DNA from: CAZJFH01 sp964545205 | GTDB lineage: Bacteria > Pseudomonadota > Alphaproteobacteria > Rhodospirillales > Magnetospirillaceae | Direction: 5' to 3' | Assembly (NCBI GenBank): GCA_964545205.1 | Contig: CAZJFH010000007.1 | Coordinates: 1 to 64,000 of the forward strand | Length of the DNA stretch: 64,000 nt | Shown: positions 27,701 through 29,108 of the stretch, piece by piece | Position numbering within the stretch: the first letter of the stretch is position 1 | Layout: every line of letters starts with the position of its first letter | Position numbers and translations under genes: made by a program | Notes under the pieces: model-generated | The model's input: only the letters and a program-made list of their open reading frames with translations | The model's database searches: none | What the model was told of the DNA's origin: nothing

Positions 27701-28408
27701 TGCGGCCGCTCGCACCGCGCCTCCGGTCTCGTCGTCGCGCTCGCCAAGCAGGGCGAGCGGCTCGGGGTCCTGATCGAATTCGTCTGCCGATGCGGCTGGT
27801 GCGGCCTCGGCCGCCGGCTTGGCGGCCCGATCGACGATCGCCGTGCCCGGCTGCCGCTCGAGTTCCGCGATCAGGGCGTCGGCCCCGGGCAACCCGGCGT
27901 CGACGATCACCAGCTCGCGACCGGCCGCCTGCGCCAACTCTGCGGCGAAGGCCGCCGCGCGCACGGCCTCGGCGGGCGGGCCGGTGGTCGGCGCGCCGTC
28001 GCCCGGCGCGGGTACGGGCGCCGCCCCGTCGCTTGCGGGGGCCGCGTTCTCCGGCCGCTCGGCGACGTCGGCCTTCGCTTCCGGCCCGGCGTCCCCGCTT
28101 GCCTGGCGGTCCGGCGCGCCTTCGGCGCCGGTTTCGCCGGGATCGTCGGGCAGGATCACCTTCGGGGCGTCGACGGGCGGCGAGTCGGGCAGCTGGAACT
28201 CGTACCACTGCGTGCCGGCGAGCCCGTCGGCGAAAATCTGCGGATCGAGGGCCGCGGTGATGGGGTCGCCGGACATCAACAGGCGCGGCTCGAGCGTCTC
28301 CAACTCGAAGCGCGGCATCCGCTCGCCCATGCCCCGAATGCCGAGAGCCCGTCTCAACATCGCGCGGCGGGCGGCGAGGGACTGCGCAAGCCTTCCGACG
28401 TGTCCCAT
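1..28408 (-). CDS. Giant LEPR-XLL/DUF4347/RTX-repeat surface or secreted protein with internal metzincin domain (C-terminus beyond window)
   Basis: A single uninterrupted frame of 9,469 complete codons starts at ATG 28408 and leaves the left edge with no in-frame stop, so the protein exceeds 9,469 residues. An AGGA stands about ten bases before the ATG. Order seen: LEPRLLMSGDP (39-49), DUF4347 (about 160-375), RTX-like GGxGxD blocks (around 1112-1240, 4977-5190 and 9217 to the edge), several tandem repeat families, a metzincin motif (3204-3214), two copies of a 250-residue module each followed by a Trp/Tyr-rich tail, and a 338-residue tandem duplication. In known families, DUF4347 plus RTX repeats mark very large extracellular proteins of type I secretion or adhesion type. 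The usual C-terminal secretion signal lies outside the window. Export through the divergent TolC-like protein is inference. The exact role (adhesin, S-layer-like, protease) is unknown. Confidence 0.93.
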   Translation of the reverse strand, partial: MGHVGRLAQSLAARRAMLRRALGIRGMGERMPRFELETLEPRLLMSGDPITAALDPQIFADGLAGTQWYEFQLPDSPPVDAPKVILPDDPGETGAEGAPDRQASGDAGPEAKADVAERPENAAPASDGAAPVPAPGDGAPTTGPPAEAVRAAAFAAELAQAAGRELVIVDAGLPGADALIAELERQPGTAIVDRAAKPAAEAAPAASADEFDQDPEPLALLGERDDETGGAVRAAASESEARRVVVVLDGARDGLDQISEILSAYRDLDAVHVLSHGAAGFLRLGSGVVDEARLQQRRGDIADWAKALRRGGDLLLYGCRIAEGEVGAAFVRDLAAVSGLDVAASDDATGDGGLGGDWLLERSTGLIEAPSLALDWDFLLEVKEGTAGNDRMIGTSAADTLKGLAGDDAYVFSGSWGSDQVIEAASQGTDTLDFSAVAQNLSVALNASGVLTQITDGTNKVTGSSGGNLVNVEVVVGGKGTNTLDLSAYTGGALTYLVTSQGAKNQVQVKDGSGTVLITVRDVGSIVSGSGNDTFEMGPGAALTGSIDAGGGTNVLRYRAVPAQVDLGTPVASGSTFMKAGGIAGGVKGIATVEGGAKNDVVAGSAGADTLKGGAGADKLTGAGGADTLAGGAGDDTYVFGDGWAEAATDTVDEAAGAGRDALDFSGANHAVTFTIDGGAGTVTASSDQTATQPTYDEKAAGEGPVYLNDGVVAPTTATKSGSVGAFALKVEGETIFSVSLATTDYTAVADAHAAAVAAQQTIAPDVAVNHAAGTLSMASASAHLYLWKSSNPDYATPTTSNADQSLGTVLLQIAAPTQNGATWRSAAVDFKLGIHENGVLRGPLHIQVAAKDYAGDAVAARKAWVADVQAAIDTAYSALFAQAEATAADLAAALEEAWLEDVRKAVAAAHKAANGASTVDWKVAHEAGQLVFLGQGATTSVTLWNAPPASETTETTTNHKVSAKNVEVIRAPTQDNVYKVTALADMAVEADGLPRGTLDLSALTEAVTVTVKAKAGAAGENQVVVTNAAGTKLVVDNVANLKCGTGADRIVIEDGAGLNGWLDGGSGTNTLVLLGGRDAEIDLAAGTASAAIVAGRISNIQSVEAAAGTDGLTGDANANTLTGGDAGDHIAGGDGADTLDGGAGSDVLDGGAGGDTMTGGAGSDRLDGGAGIDTLRGGLGDDALDGGAEADNLYGDRGDDRLLGGGGDDALDGGGGADTLIGGAGNDTLTGGAGDDRYQFESGWGTDTLSEAKGQGGDTVDFSRIAEAMTHVLSGGTLTSGTGTFAYTAGKDPLVDMWLNGASGVVDGSFTGGDKVTSEALKNLERLLLGQGDNKLLFGNDWGLEKLFAAEPDYLTAWRNADRELVIDTSVLLDPTRNDVTRVAVDEALHDFTAGKPLVVENAIAGIDAGNDLFYLLGDQSARFGAGTTFTVSGGGSGGNDGTYTVVAAEKLANEERTRLVVSEAIASNVAVGAITGMAVATSSVTVDDASNAKVVLAGDHTKALAANMVVALRDGSDASLGSFTIASAAYNSGTGKTTLTVSGDTAALGAGTAAKLSTAFEVATASVSVANAKSATVVLAGDHTASLAAKTMVSLLDASDAALGAFSVASATYDSGAGQTTLTVSGDTAALGGGTAAKLRARFDLAGADSGGDTITVSGDHTGLYQAGKTLILSGSELRANDGTYTIVAATYDGLGQTKITVADALKDPGAGAKGKIAREIDIVGADAGGDTITLSGDLTTQYAIGATLVMIDGAAGNPTTYTIDKVALSGGNTVLTVAQAITDTSVPGKVAQAAKVVAVDVGDGTFTVAGDAGLVAGDTIVIGGSRSRAGYSLDGEYVVTSAQYDSTAQTTLITVDAASQARFSFFWRLGDLDLTSLGLMHVKAEQTAVAALGNAADTLLVRGDAAAYFDALGAGATITVTAADGTTRTLTLRNADGAASPAAYSGLGSLELDFSNVSKELTFTFKRNDDGSTSLEIERVAHEKLSDLVEFGAGDGAIKKLLQDKSFAKLTITSVDANTTIRAGRDQNTIVLEGNATFAGTFHGGEGRRNLAELAGETLADPGALLGLQAPTWWVTNKVDYSNLRAKDLLTDPLQTLKNLANYYDLGKRADGSQRLRGFGHIDHVTDVTYGAGLNVVRGSGLGGLMALKDLSFSKDDFAADVGLVGQALFGSLVGGQNTFEIGGSILGGLGSSALGDGLAGKLADSLVDDTYAPGLHLLMGGGGGDTYKFSGTWGMAAVLEAPDIVVGGAAWPEGYDTLDLSQVETDLYVNVYEITTENLSTFTDLLTAWQDRSGEDFGWDGLAVGTNIVFVGDKAFGEAQPAEIPLLGGLNYIFATDIENIVGGSKQTQVSFRDGAEIQGTLSAGQGGSLILDYSEFKDPGGSGVNVDLGAGGDWTLLPETVIVPGFELFGYEVPDILKLRELGFTFGGADGVQGNRFGGFDSVVASWSGGDASNPITHDFGVAGGAGAVGSAGDDTLVGNGADNTFRIGSGGTDSVDGKGVTEKNSLFTADGATVGNTVSFEDAAQAVTASLGMGKSWYGTAHGQVTTAGFDSGTGLLSLGGPNAGAYRLTYDGVTSRWLTWNAAAADVQTALRDMKAADGTTTLLPDVTVTASGGDFTIGSLPDATKLTLDVSLLRVVQSMSGSAAQGSVATVATADATTRDEVQSIALGTPSKGFYVLSLGAETTAPLAWNALAADVQSALQGLSAVDGVTVEGDGSDSTPFVVTFTNPAATDVPQLGWHALSTTDFTGSFRTEVVTAGNDTTAEIQRIYHTERTGGLFRLTFDGETTGDLAWNASAAEVEAALEALTGIGDVTVTAASAAGTADLGWEVAFTALGAQAALGGTAVAGFDGNLTIATTTQGKAAVKEVQEVRHDGDAGTFTLTYDSGTTTALAWNATAAEVEAALEALVDGSGDPLITGGVSVTGGGTAASPWRVTFESGADATQLTIDATALTRSMTPGAGASTLLNIQNLTAGKGDDVLFGDAGRNIFYFKAGFGTDVVFTNGGNDIVDFTGVESTVTMESTVTVEQANASTAVYSYTEDGKTHRVVVHGSHTATGLDDKLAGWRSVIKDLNTYSPLNLPVQMLAGTAGGDAAAISEADLAATLTAALDRWSALGVDTGLLDGWDVRLSELSGGALGYTANGVIEIDPNAAGTGWFVDRTPWEDSEFALALDGALKAAADSEAAGGVDLLTTLLHELGHVWGIGHDTSAGYDLMDVSLDTGTRVLPTEADAALATGTPWTGYLFDTGSALKDRLLTGLDGFKGWIDDVGGEIASALAPPLPFTDQTLGDLIGVTDFATTLSSKVQGLIDAILANNASIATTRDLVSLVDGLDFAPASSGREFHASIDLIEALNASVTLDPARLEFSSDLFGGFDLSDLGLKVKGTAPTLALTGGIRLEFNFGLDDADAFYLANPHVVADLRFGDASNQIVDADWAGSSFTVAGAHAARFVAGEMVAIAGSTGNDGLYTVVDATEVGGSTVVRVAEGWVDAAQATPGTVSVAAFDILGASGSAFKVGGDRTGAIRAGDAVAVTGANEGAFTVDSVSYDAATDATTVTVTQALSSSVADGALSVGFAVDAYTAGNDSVTLAGDVTAAYAVGDTFLMSSPDFGSGIYTIAAIGLSGGNTVVQLTEQLRGSVARESQSFAVNLDVVAIDAAAKSFALAGDQTRYLDQVTALSVNGTAYTLASSSYDVATDRTTVVVAEDNSAASVDHDLRVVFAVPLPHDYGHVRPTLDDFGIGFGPLALMAEDASVGLELGIDLAVNDRFDLAELTGGGSPLDALDVSVTPNTGYDIYLPLTLSTGLTGLESQPIILHSSSLGMGEVESVAQLLGRIGSTLVPTDVDFSQLLKFKGLSLEAVIDMVIAALDTAVGGQDGWFFRDMPLVELSVADMLGNGTTDFLAQIKTSLEDVRAAMQDGDSLDDLLGDINTSLRGVLGLGTGDEDPLSMTYANSTLEIDFGFEKRIADTFGLDLDLKEFLAAYDPSLAAAVPLNLSTAVDMAAAAWAEFDFGMGIALSDVLNPEWWFEDSTGVEFGAELLAEDIDFDANLELGGLDLGLFGKDGSGRLALTALAGLKDVAGGRYSISELNSSAFEIGIEGVAELDVPLYFPTRGLPMGGTTADVNGDGMADNVLHFATGFDASGLGEVERYIPNLLPAFDLYALLNDPAQVLAALEGMFDGVKSQIADRVAALKLPLIGDELADAAGFVDDLKTTLLGTKSGGTYGDSTNGYPASLGGFLQEAIDSGQGTFELLIDKIRTELYDKLGSYLQVAERDADGNYVFEAGKLKYRACTGPEDIDLVFTGDRLQFNVLLAGYAVDKAIPIDFSTAFPGFELKTDANDTIDIKLDYAFGLGFGFGADDGFYVDVGGVSESGAELALGLAVTVPQAQLDARIAFLRASLEDALDDDGASGLYGRFELDLKDAGGDGKWRLFGFKTGATGLERLDVEARFNAYANVDLNALVSIEAGSLSLPEIKTTIHYDQTFADVVIGTGGATSVSLVEAAVVVFEDVTLDLGGAISGFIGPIAEKVGTIIDPIRPVVDLLMTRIDLGVAQFRLLDLARLKLPPAQFALVEKAIVAIQEVMAFIDLVRAAEGDSILINFGTFVVGGAQLASKTADLPPPTTTSPNLNSAGGTANQREVVKRLGTTKGSFRFPLLQEPTAVFGLLMGKDVDLFIYDLPALDLEFRYAQSYPVFPGLNARFEGYITAKTDFSFGFDTSGLRAWAEVENFAIGSVDRIFEGFFVDDHGIENTAGDRPEVVLTAGIRAGASLGIGGLVEAGVDGGLEARIEFDLNDMPNIGTGPGTGVAAAYDGKLRVDEILERLDQSPLCVFDMHGSLNAFLEAFLWVGVRFWGAEITLYEYRQRFVDAVIATFDHECPPPTPTTISELSGTTLSLVHEKTDGTAITDKAHRHSVSLVNARWDSAEGQWIEDADGDEVIRVKYGRRSDYYTKDQVTRITGTGTGLDDTYTVAAGIAADIDLSGGAGNDTFVVLGGGAVTINADAGDDTITVADIVTGAVSLLGGAGKDRIKLDGDDGVAATYTSAAIDGGDGDDVITGGRKADTLKGGAGADKITALAGNDTIWGYSTQTGGDAADRDIIDAGDGDDVVWAGGGDDRVTGGAGTDQIRGGSGSDLIFGDAGVDTIWGDAGKDTITGGLGADVIDGGTEADVFQWAAGDGGDTITGGWSTSSRQVVGDDGTTTTTVTGSDEDKLVIAAPAGISNETISVSQSTATYTGGDGKSYRKIALAYRGGGDSADTNFVITGLESLRIEAGEGADAITAYDLRATELTDFQLDMGVGEIYDRNRQLDTVQVSEASHVMLQASSTSYQVFRQDENQQVFLQDHVADPLLDGEVVHQTFARYTLTDGEYLYNADGSPKLKADTVVIGGQTLQLQDYTGTAGDTANPVAVETRHVALSSDAIRMVYATSSPAPVEENFVFYRYILADGGSYLYTADGSPDLQDVTIDGATYKFQKHTGTVLQHEGKNLYEPVETRRLVAQSVEPLVVGVDADGNDVTVDGFYRWQLASGGTYTFDPTTGKPVLEEQWINGQRFWVQAYAGTQAVVGGNKVLEAVEVRRETTSVIAPVEKVYDRTDPGEGIWTSKQQFHRYDLAEGGQYLYDADGTPKLKTVNVGGLDYLVQDWTGETATGATLKEVETRWQQSSHVERKAILTTDADGNTVVAKRNADGTLARDAAGKLLAATSVDDAAFDVFVSPRYGLDSQIDKLTIHGGSDADAFTLSTDPDPDRSGGLLVNVQHARAAGSGIGFVISNASATYDELVVDVNEDGEPAATPTGTIQHDAALYANLVDASAMAGDGLNLLELRGSAGADRIIGSAFDDVIRAGAGNDVITGGAGDDDFYDAGGFDILIEARDVDFELSDANLIIHRLEDGSGVEVTRDPTTQEVTKVVRERVGAAETDTFHQITGSDNRVFEQVNLTAYNDAEGTAVETSVNRFFVHDFTADAVLDGGAAGDIYTIQLSGGDRANFTSLTDINDQGADGFDKLFVEGTDGEETFAFRADVVERINGGLTGFGAKGEGDFSTEVATTGNTDDPSLSRQTVRYLTTEDVVVHGRGGDDLFVVDDSSTELDIFGDGGSDRFFIGSVRKVLTIPHPTIANQTLTVVDPDGGITNGVSFPANFYGGKGDDYFEVNHNIAEINLFGEDGDDTFFLKALLTLEVDSAGTPIADSSTNLKTQEEVGVHSEEGQHDTLAYVKNAPVNIFGGAGFDTLVITGTEIGDTFVIYTEMVDGKLVQRIFGAGLVVPTIDSVERLMILTGGGDDTVYVYGTLDGQEIIVDTGSGNDTVQLGGPELHIDVTIPESSYTKKKLIPRPDIIEQHSRTYQGYWWYSWHSTTHSFLWWSWTDWWKSWHYQPSWTYTWTTRKPQAPLEVPEVITVPEYTLSVTVPEARNLNAIKGPVFIDGSINGPVYGSDGLPLQEGGETVMGQDAVVIDNRLGSSTASDKLTSEVIEALTINKRHVGDGATQAELDAAAAERQAAIDALASSGALVTGMQAAVVYDGLADQIERLSKVRDAGLAERMLANQSGTTSLLLEKKAKVAAFDTLTGFKSWANDRSYSNLRYVETDAYGNATTKTFASLNDLSETSGNDFLPNDVFTMDVLGGLGAVEVEMIYDVDGVVIGVAVYSTVDHTLAVPNAIVRSTYVDEASNKTYRKVHGFGTGYGVFYRNFDVLDLQLSNSADQLVIEDTEADSTTNVYGGGGNDTITVRGVGGETNIFGDTADMTAKAKDTNSLVAGQYDEDFRNYATELGSLLGLVDVDGNPVDFDPASVAHIKTLFTRLQAADPDLVIESIRRTTLTVDQIAPLINLNLDNYKGHVWEVLKKDKNALTGDNGDYRNFLEAAAYPNAKTDLGRFVGLGEVAFDPTNAAHLKALAQKLNAKNYAAKVFIDPASPVATMVARLDMYDDFVWQWMRANLADGDTMPTQTGNWKDYTVQLGEHFGLSAAFDTAKRGDLEQLVKAINAAAYNTKVEIQIVSDSVSSVERRQLYENGLSAYQSYVWSMLKSDLTYSGGAKYNPLAESGDYRTRLADLSELLRALANGDTARANRLGMSTSPVTVSATDLAGDFDPGDVPDATAMSQVLNDLFKLGIKTADIAIVPNVYLDDYRLDIWRLMLAENAVTSPWGNDTVVVDSDGTGSAESLATIRASLRVFGQLGSDLLQLFDRGDGDGNTEAQAGILTATTLTGLDLGGTVSYDDVESLRLELSQQADRFEILSTGAAINLYGLGGADSIRVKTIQNAVTVDGGSGADVIEVWNDAGTLAGIGATLTVAGGADADQAIFSNTGDANTRAGTLSATNLIGLGMAGQIAYGGIDDLDIALGSGANTLDVVSTHATRTDVTSQGGGDHYRLGSSATSLTDEVGSLNAVAGTLTIDAGAGADRVDIDDGGDGAANDGTLNATTLTGLGLGLGGLGYLGFETLNLQLGTAADRLLVLGTHAAVSMLRAGRGDDTVEVEAIGGVTSVFGGDGADEVRIAQAGALAAIGADLNVSGEGGSDSLKVYDHGDADGNAGAAAGVLTTTTLTGLDLGGTVTYGTIESLRLELGDQADLMVVESTGTATGIYGLGGADSIRVKTIQHALTVDGGTGADTIEVWNDAETLAGIGATLTLAGGGDADRAVISNAGDANARSGTLTASRLTGFGMTGRVDYTAIEDLDIALGSGANTLDIVSTHAGRTDITSQGGGDHYRLGSSAASLSDEAGTLNAIGGTLTIDAGAGTDRIDIDDGGEIAADTGTLGAATLTGLGLGAGGLGYLGFEDLRLSLGKGGDRLAVVDTHLGTTALTAGSGHDYVDIQAIAGETRLLAGQGQDEIHIGESAGAAALNARLFVDGEEHSDSYFVSLSGGGSSEIRITDTDSGYTDRMSVYGTDQRDTFWFRKLVEDGVDRGVIDYFAENSGFAHDFQPIIVEELMRDAESGSADEWTVARVQNVDDSQVIDRHRLYYGAVDDVQVFGGSRNDFFLMDDTARAIEVHGEAGNDSFIIGRVLGLTADGKVDLAAGHMTNGVSYNTNFFGGIGNDYFEVNRNVGQIGIFGEFGDDTVFLKAYEAVNDAGDGQSIQMAGGTRDGAKSAEEHDSLIDLGGYVENNRASIDGGAGFDTVIVSGTAAADKFYIFTETDETGQEVQRIYGAGLKIDRVTNVERFLLLTGGGDDEIYVYGTLEGQQVFINTGSGNDKIFFGGPEQTFNVTLPQSDFSEHYIGDGYTTMTSVDTSDLMYSKRPWWNYSTYYAWNYIAYSYFGYSAPLWYWDYQYYKFLSLWQDSFLATDAYRTDTIGDPDALREVLRPYLEQLKTSGSYWFYYYYGLRDGGSRIDGLLADTATSDTTLDALGDRILGLFFDQRLVSAYNVDETTALETIEMTLTATVPELTAMPYTMAANYDLSKIRGHVRLSGASGDDEVIVAHRAQDAMGATGALGKLEIDSSEFSFDADALLAAIASSNGLNNIDPALIAEAVATDIKFKAATDLTLLDDLIAHNADPATGRASVTMTLPDGQLIKSFASDRIDTALVDMAAVQEQQLTDSLTRYLDQFGYVEDVQSSIVYKTHARGPATYNSSWVSADGVLKKVDFYANDPQQPWIQLTASNFSSWVGYYNYYAAWFGWSQLASEFTAANVDSFLQKWYGVSAGTVVASNQDLVWNADAGAFRVYEKVLTGDPTKFVNTYRYGTEANHAAGLWESVDISDELGTLVRTVTYTDGADRDQLLASAMSDLGIEYGYYYTYTDYHPGADGTQVPYRVLVYRADGDGTNSDPLVETITEATFGAALTDTAVDDYVKATYGVEASTLRLHTPGIEKEVYTSSQNGVVSNIEVVRTYRGSGGQSVLDQIQIYAVDGLTLDAPSAFVTQKFPGDVTAFDAIQGFGIDAKGTGNHAIYYNSIEVVDLQLLGGGAVEDYVVDIRDFVTTGTVGVTTAAGADRITVGKQTDAGWTLEGIDVALTIDAGAGSDDLIIHAGGEATGRSAVLDATTLTGLGMARGLTYGGAETVHVTTGEGADVFTVRGTAAGATTTVDLVGGDDAFHVASLAVGDLADAEGHDGKGDLSLIAGALNLHAGSGDNALFLSDWDSLAGDAGVVVGIATESVDRKRDSGTADTLVGQTVATEVTTVAGLAPATIRFSADGGTFDRGLSVWTGQADDTVTLLGLPLVGQTVTRLYTGAGADTVTVDIAEAVGLSALPAGQRRLVVSTQAGADNVDATASSLPLIVFAGADDDAVSAGSGADIVVGGLGDDTVFGGLGDDLLYGDTVVVTAALDGSLSYVAGRDVLGGRDLVHGDEGRDTIDGDTGADVVFGDLGSATTLGDTVTYATGDPLLGDADTIVTADGDDIVFGGAGGDAIETGAGDDTVLGDFGEVVYDLAAAARLAVRSRDEMRGGADVVDLGEGANLVIAGLGGDTVSAGSGADIMFGDSAEISFAGSLTTAESTALDQGGADIVTAGDGANVVIAGFGAD
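2534..2584 (-). other. Short aromatic segment C of the giant protein
   Basis: The stretch FSSWVGYYNYYAAWFGW carries 4 Tyr, 3 Trp and 2 Phe within 17 residues. It is a third, smaller aromatic cluster toward the C-terminus, outside any RTX block. Confidence 0.7.
3572..3688 (-). other. Tyr/Trp-rich segment B of the giant protein
   Basis: Residues 8241-8279 hold 12 Tyr, 5 Trp and 2 Phe in 39 positions (for example WWNYSTYYAWNY, YSYFGYSA, WYWDYQYYKF). A further YWFYYYY lies at 3428-3448. The composition parallels segment A but is Tyr- rather than Trp-dominated, and it sits in the same place relative to the duplicated module. Confidence 0.9.
3753..4515 (-). repeat. Duplicated ~250-residue RTX-like module, copy B
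   Basis: Begins near DDVQVFGGSRNDFFLMDD and ends near TGSGNDKIFFGGPE and VTLPQS. It shares the landmarks of copy A (9424-10200) in the same order. It too is followed by an aromatic-rich segment (3572-3688), though separated by about 20 residues. Confidence 0.8.
4878..6905 (-). repeat. Tandem duplication of a 1,014-bp (338-residue) unit
   Basis: Two direct copies (about 5892-6905 and 4878-5891) are offset by exactly 1,014 bases at two independent landmarks (5101/6115 and 5736/6750). Both encode LTGLDLGGTV, YGLGGADSIRVKTIQ, GGGDHYRLGSSA and GLGYLGFE in the same order. Divergence is moderate and most differences fall at third positions. Confidence 0.85.
9245..9358 (-). other. Trp-rich segment A of the giant protein
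   Basis: Residues 6351-6388 contain 11 Trp, 5 Tyr, 1 Phe and 3 His in 38 positions, for example YWWYSWHS, FLWWSWTDWWKSWHY and SWTYTW. I checked codon by codon that this is in the frame of the giant gene. It interrupts otherwise Gly/Asp-rich repeat sequence. Function unknown: aromatic surface for glycan or surface binding, or membrane contact, are possibilities. Confidence 0.9.
9424..10200 (-). repeat. Duplicated ~250-residue RTX-like module, copy A
   Basis: Begins near DVVVHGRGGDDLFVVDD and ends near TGSGNDTVQLGGPE and VTIPES. Shared landmarks with copy B are TNGVS, a GGxGxDYFEVN element, IFGExGDDTxFLKA, QRIYGAGL-like and LLTGGGDDxVYVYGTLxGQ. It is immediately followed, toward the C-terminus, by the Trp-rich segment at 9245-9358. 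Confidence 0.8.
11365..12316 (-). repeat. Four tandem ~83-residue RYxLAxGGxYLYxADG repeats
   Basis: Four in-frame units share FxRYxLAxGGxYLY, ADGxPxL, a short G-containing hairpin, QDxTGT and a closing EPVETRR-like element. The aligned aromatic codon falls at 12266, 12023, 11780 and 11522, so periods are 243, 243 and 258 bases. I do not recognise the family. Each unit looks like a small beta-rich domain. Confidence 0.75.
12840..13480 (-). repeat. RTX-like repeat block 2
   Basis: About 20 GGxGxD-type units (for example GGAGTDQIR, GDAGVDTIW, AGDGDDVVW) lie around residues 4977-5190. They follow a hydrophobic/amphipathic region with no RTX units (about 13500-17000) and precede the tandem 83-residue repeats. 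Asp and Gly positions are well kept, so Ca2+ binding is plausible. Confidence 0.8.
18695..19310 (-). other. Embedded metzincin (matrixin-like) metalloprotease domain
   Basis: Residues 3204-3214 read HELGHVWGIGH, a perfect HExxHxxGxxH zinc site (His3204, His3208, His3214; catalytic Glu3205). Nine residues on, YDLMD (Met3223) supplies the Met-turn. Upstream are features of a matrixin N-lobe: a helix with DRWSALG, then VIEIDPNAAGTGWFVD (about 3147-3162). The reading frame is that of the giant protein, with the motif at 18767-18799. Established knowledge: these elements define metzincins. Inference: the giant protein can process itself or external substrates. Confidence 0.85.
19480..20720 (-). 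repeat. Four tandem ~100-residue WNA repeats
   Basis: Four in-frame units share the signature GxFxLxYxxxTTxxLAWNA followed by AAEVxxALxxL. The anchor codons for Trp-Asn lie at 20645, 20315, 20006 and 19703, giving periods of 330, 309 and 303 bases. They lie immediately N-terminal to the metzincin domain and look like Ig-like or fibronectin-like spacer domains. No named family was recognised with certainty. Confidence 0.75.
23470..23967 (-). repeat. Two tandem 83-residue beta repeats
   Basis: Two adjacent copies, 249 bases apart, share the pattern VVLAGDHT, VALxDxSDAxLGxF and TTLTVSGDTAALG. More diverged relatives (GSxGNDGxYTVVxAxYD) flank them between about 22850 and 24250 and again near 17400-18100. 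They look like beta-sandwich spacer units of the giant protein. Confidence 0.75.
24690..25075 (-). repeat. RTX-like nonapeptide block 1 (GGxGxDxLx)
   Basis: About 13 consecutive nonapeptide-like units of the form GGAGSDVLD and GGAGNDTLT occupy roughly residues 1112-1240. They end in the DDRYQFESGWGTDTLSE cap that often closes hemolysin-type calcium-binding arrays. Such units fold into a parallel beta-roll that binds Ca2+ outside the cell. Confidence 0.85.
27284..27931 (-). other. DUF4347 domain of the giant protein
   Basis: Around residues 160-375 the protein shows the DUF4347 pattern: ELVIVDAGLPGADALIAEL near its start, then VHVLSHGAAGFLRLGS, LLLYGCRIAEGEVGAAFV and a DDATGDGGLGGDWLLE-type stretch just before the repeats begin. 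The SHG and YGC elements resemble the His/Cys region of caspase-like folds, as noted for this family generally. Here His (SHG) and Cys (YGC) are both present. Catalysis is untested. Confidence 0.8.
28262..28312 (-). other. LEPR-XLL motif at the N-terminus of the giant protein
   Basis: Residues 33-49 read RFELETLEPRLLMSGDP, a clear LEPR-XLL motif. The motif is known from the extreme N-terminus of very large repeat proteins in proteobacteria and planctomycetes and replaces a classical Sec signal peptide here. It follows a basic stretch (RRAMLRR). Its function is not established; sorting or secretion is often assumed. Confidence 0.85.
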
Positions 28409-28467
28409 TGGGTCCGATCCTGACCGGTGGAGGGAGGCGCCACGGCTGGCCCTGCCACCACCGATGA

Positions 28468-28496
28468 ATTGTCCTACCCCGTAATTGCAGGGTCAA
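28468..28496 (-). promoter_or_regulatory. Candidate sigma-70-type promoter of the giant gene
   Basis: On the minus strand TTGACC (28496-28491) is separated by 17 bases from GACAAT (28473-28468), matching the -35/-10 consensus at 5/6 and 4/6 positions. It lies about 60 bases upstream of the start codon at 28408, in an unusually AT-rich patch of the 259-base divergent intergenic region shared with the TolC operon. The call is by consensus only. Confidence 0.45.
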
Positions 28497-28667
28497 TAGG
28501 CCTGATGGTTAAAAACGGTTCCAGACAACGAAACATGTTGCTGCATTGCAACGGGATCGGCCGGACGGACGAGGCCGCCCCCCGTCCTTCGCCGGACCGA
28601 TGCGAGCGCTGCTTGCCACCCGTCCGTTTCGCGTTAGAATGCTGGCGAAGTTTGTTGGGGGTGTGAG

Positions 28668-29108
28668 TTGAGATTGCTGCTCGCCGGCGTCGCGGCCGTT
28701 GCATCAACCCTGACGTTCGCCGCGGCGGGCTCGGCCGCCGACCTGCCGCCGCCGGTGATCGAGGGCTTCGATGCCTATGCCCGGCGCGGCGACGGCGCGG
28801 CCGAGGCGTTGCGGGGCTGGCTGAAGGACAGCCCGCTGAACCGGCTGACCGATCTCGGCCAGCTCACCGCCCAACTGCAACGCATCGAGCAGGTCTGCGG
28901 CGGTTATTCCGGCTGGCGCGGCCTTGGCGAGACGCGCCTGAGCGAGACGACCCGCATCCTCTACCTGCAGATCGACTACGCCGACTGCCCGCTGTTCGCC
29001 CGCTTCACGGCGTATTCCGGCGGCGGTCGCTGGGTGGTGACGCAGCTCACGTTCAAGACCGATCCGGCCGACGTGCTGCCGGCATCGCTGCTGGAGCCGA
29101 AGCCTTGA
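28668..29108 (+). CDS. Small exported protein of unknown function, coupled to TolC-like gene
   Basis: Starts with TTG at 28668 after a GGGGG-rich ribosome site and gives 146 residues. An N-terminal signal peptide (MRLLLAGVAAVASTLTFAAAGSAA) predicts a mature periplasmic protein of about 122 residues. The mature part has two Cys (in EQVCGGY and YADCPLF) that could pair, and a C-terminal half resembling small NTF2/cystatin-like sheets (RWVVTQLTFKTD). I do not recognise the family. Its stop codon overlaps the start of the TolC-like gene by 4 bases, and it is divergent from the giant protein gene, so a role in export or maturation of that protein is an inference from position only. Confidence 0.75.
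   Translation: MRLLLAGVAAVASTLTFAAAGSAADLPPPVIEGFDAYARRGDGAAEALRGWLKDSPLNRLTDLGQLTAQLQRIEQVCGGYSGWRGLGETRLSETTRILYLQIDYADCPLFARFTAYSGGGRWVVTQLTFKTDPADVLPASLLEPKP

Noticed and set aside
1..28408. Several separate minus-strand genes instead of one giant gene
   Set aside because: The other minus-strand frames (for example 24402-28496, 15906-20174) are Arg-rich shadows. Only the frame with lowest codon positions congruent to 2 mod 3 stays open and carries DUF4347, metzincin and RTX motifs without interruption.
533..28423. Two very long plus-strand frames (533-9328 and 9329-28423) opposite the giant gene
   Set aside because: They read as low-complexity Val/Ala/Gly/Asp/Arg sequence without domains, and exist because the GC-rich repeat codons of the minus-strand gene leave no stops on the opposite strand. 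The minus-strand frame gives coherent domains throughout.
28409..28667. Possible small genes within the divergent region upstream of the giant gene (28427-28666 and 28474-28707)
   Set aside because: No ribosome-binding site or domain support. The region is AT-rich and contains a promoter-like sequence, consistent with a regulatory intergenic space.
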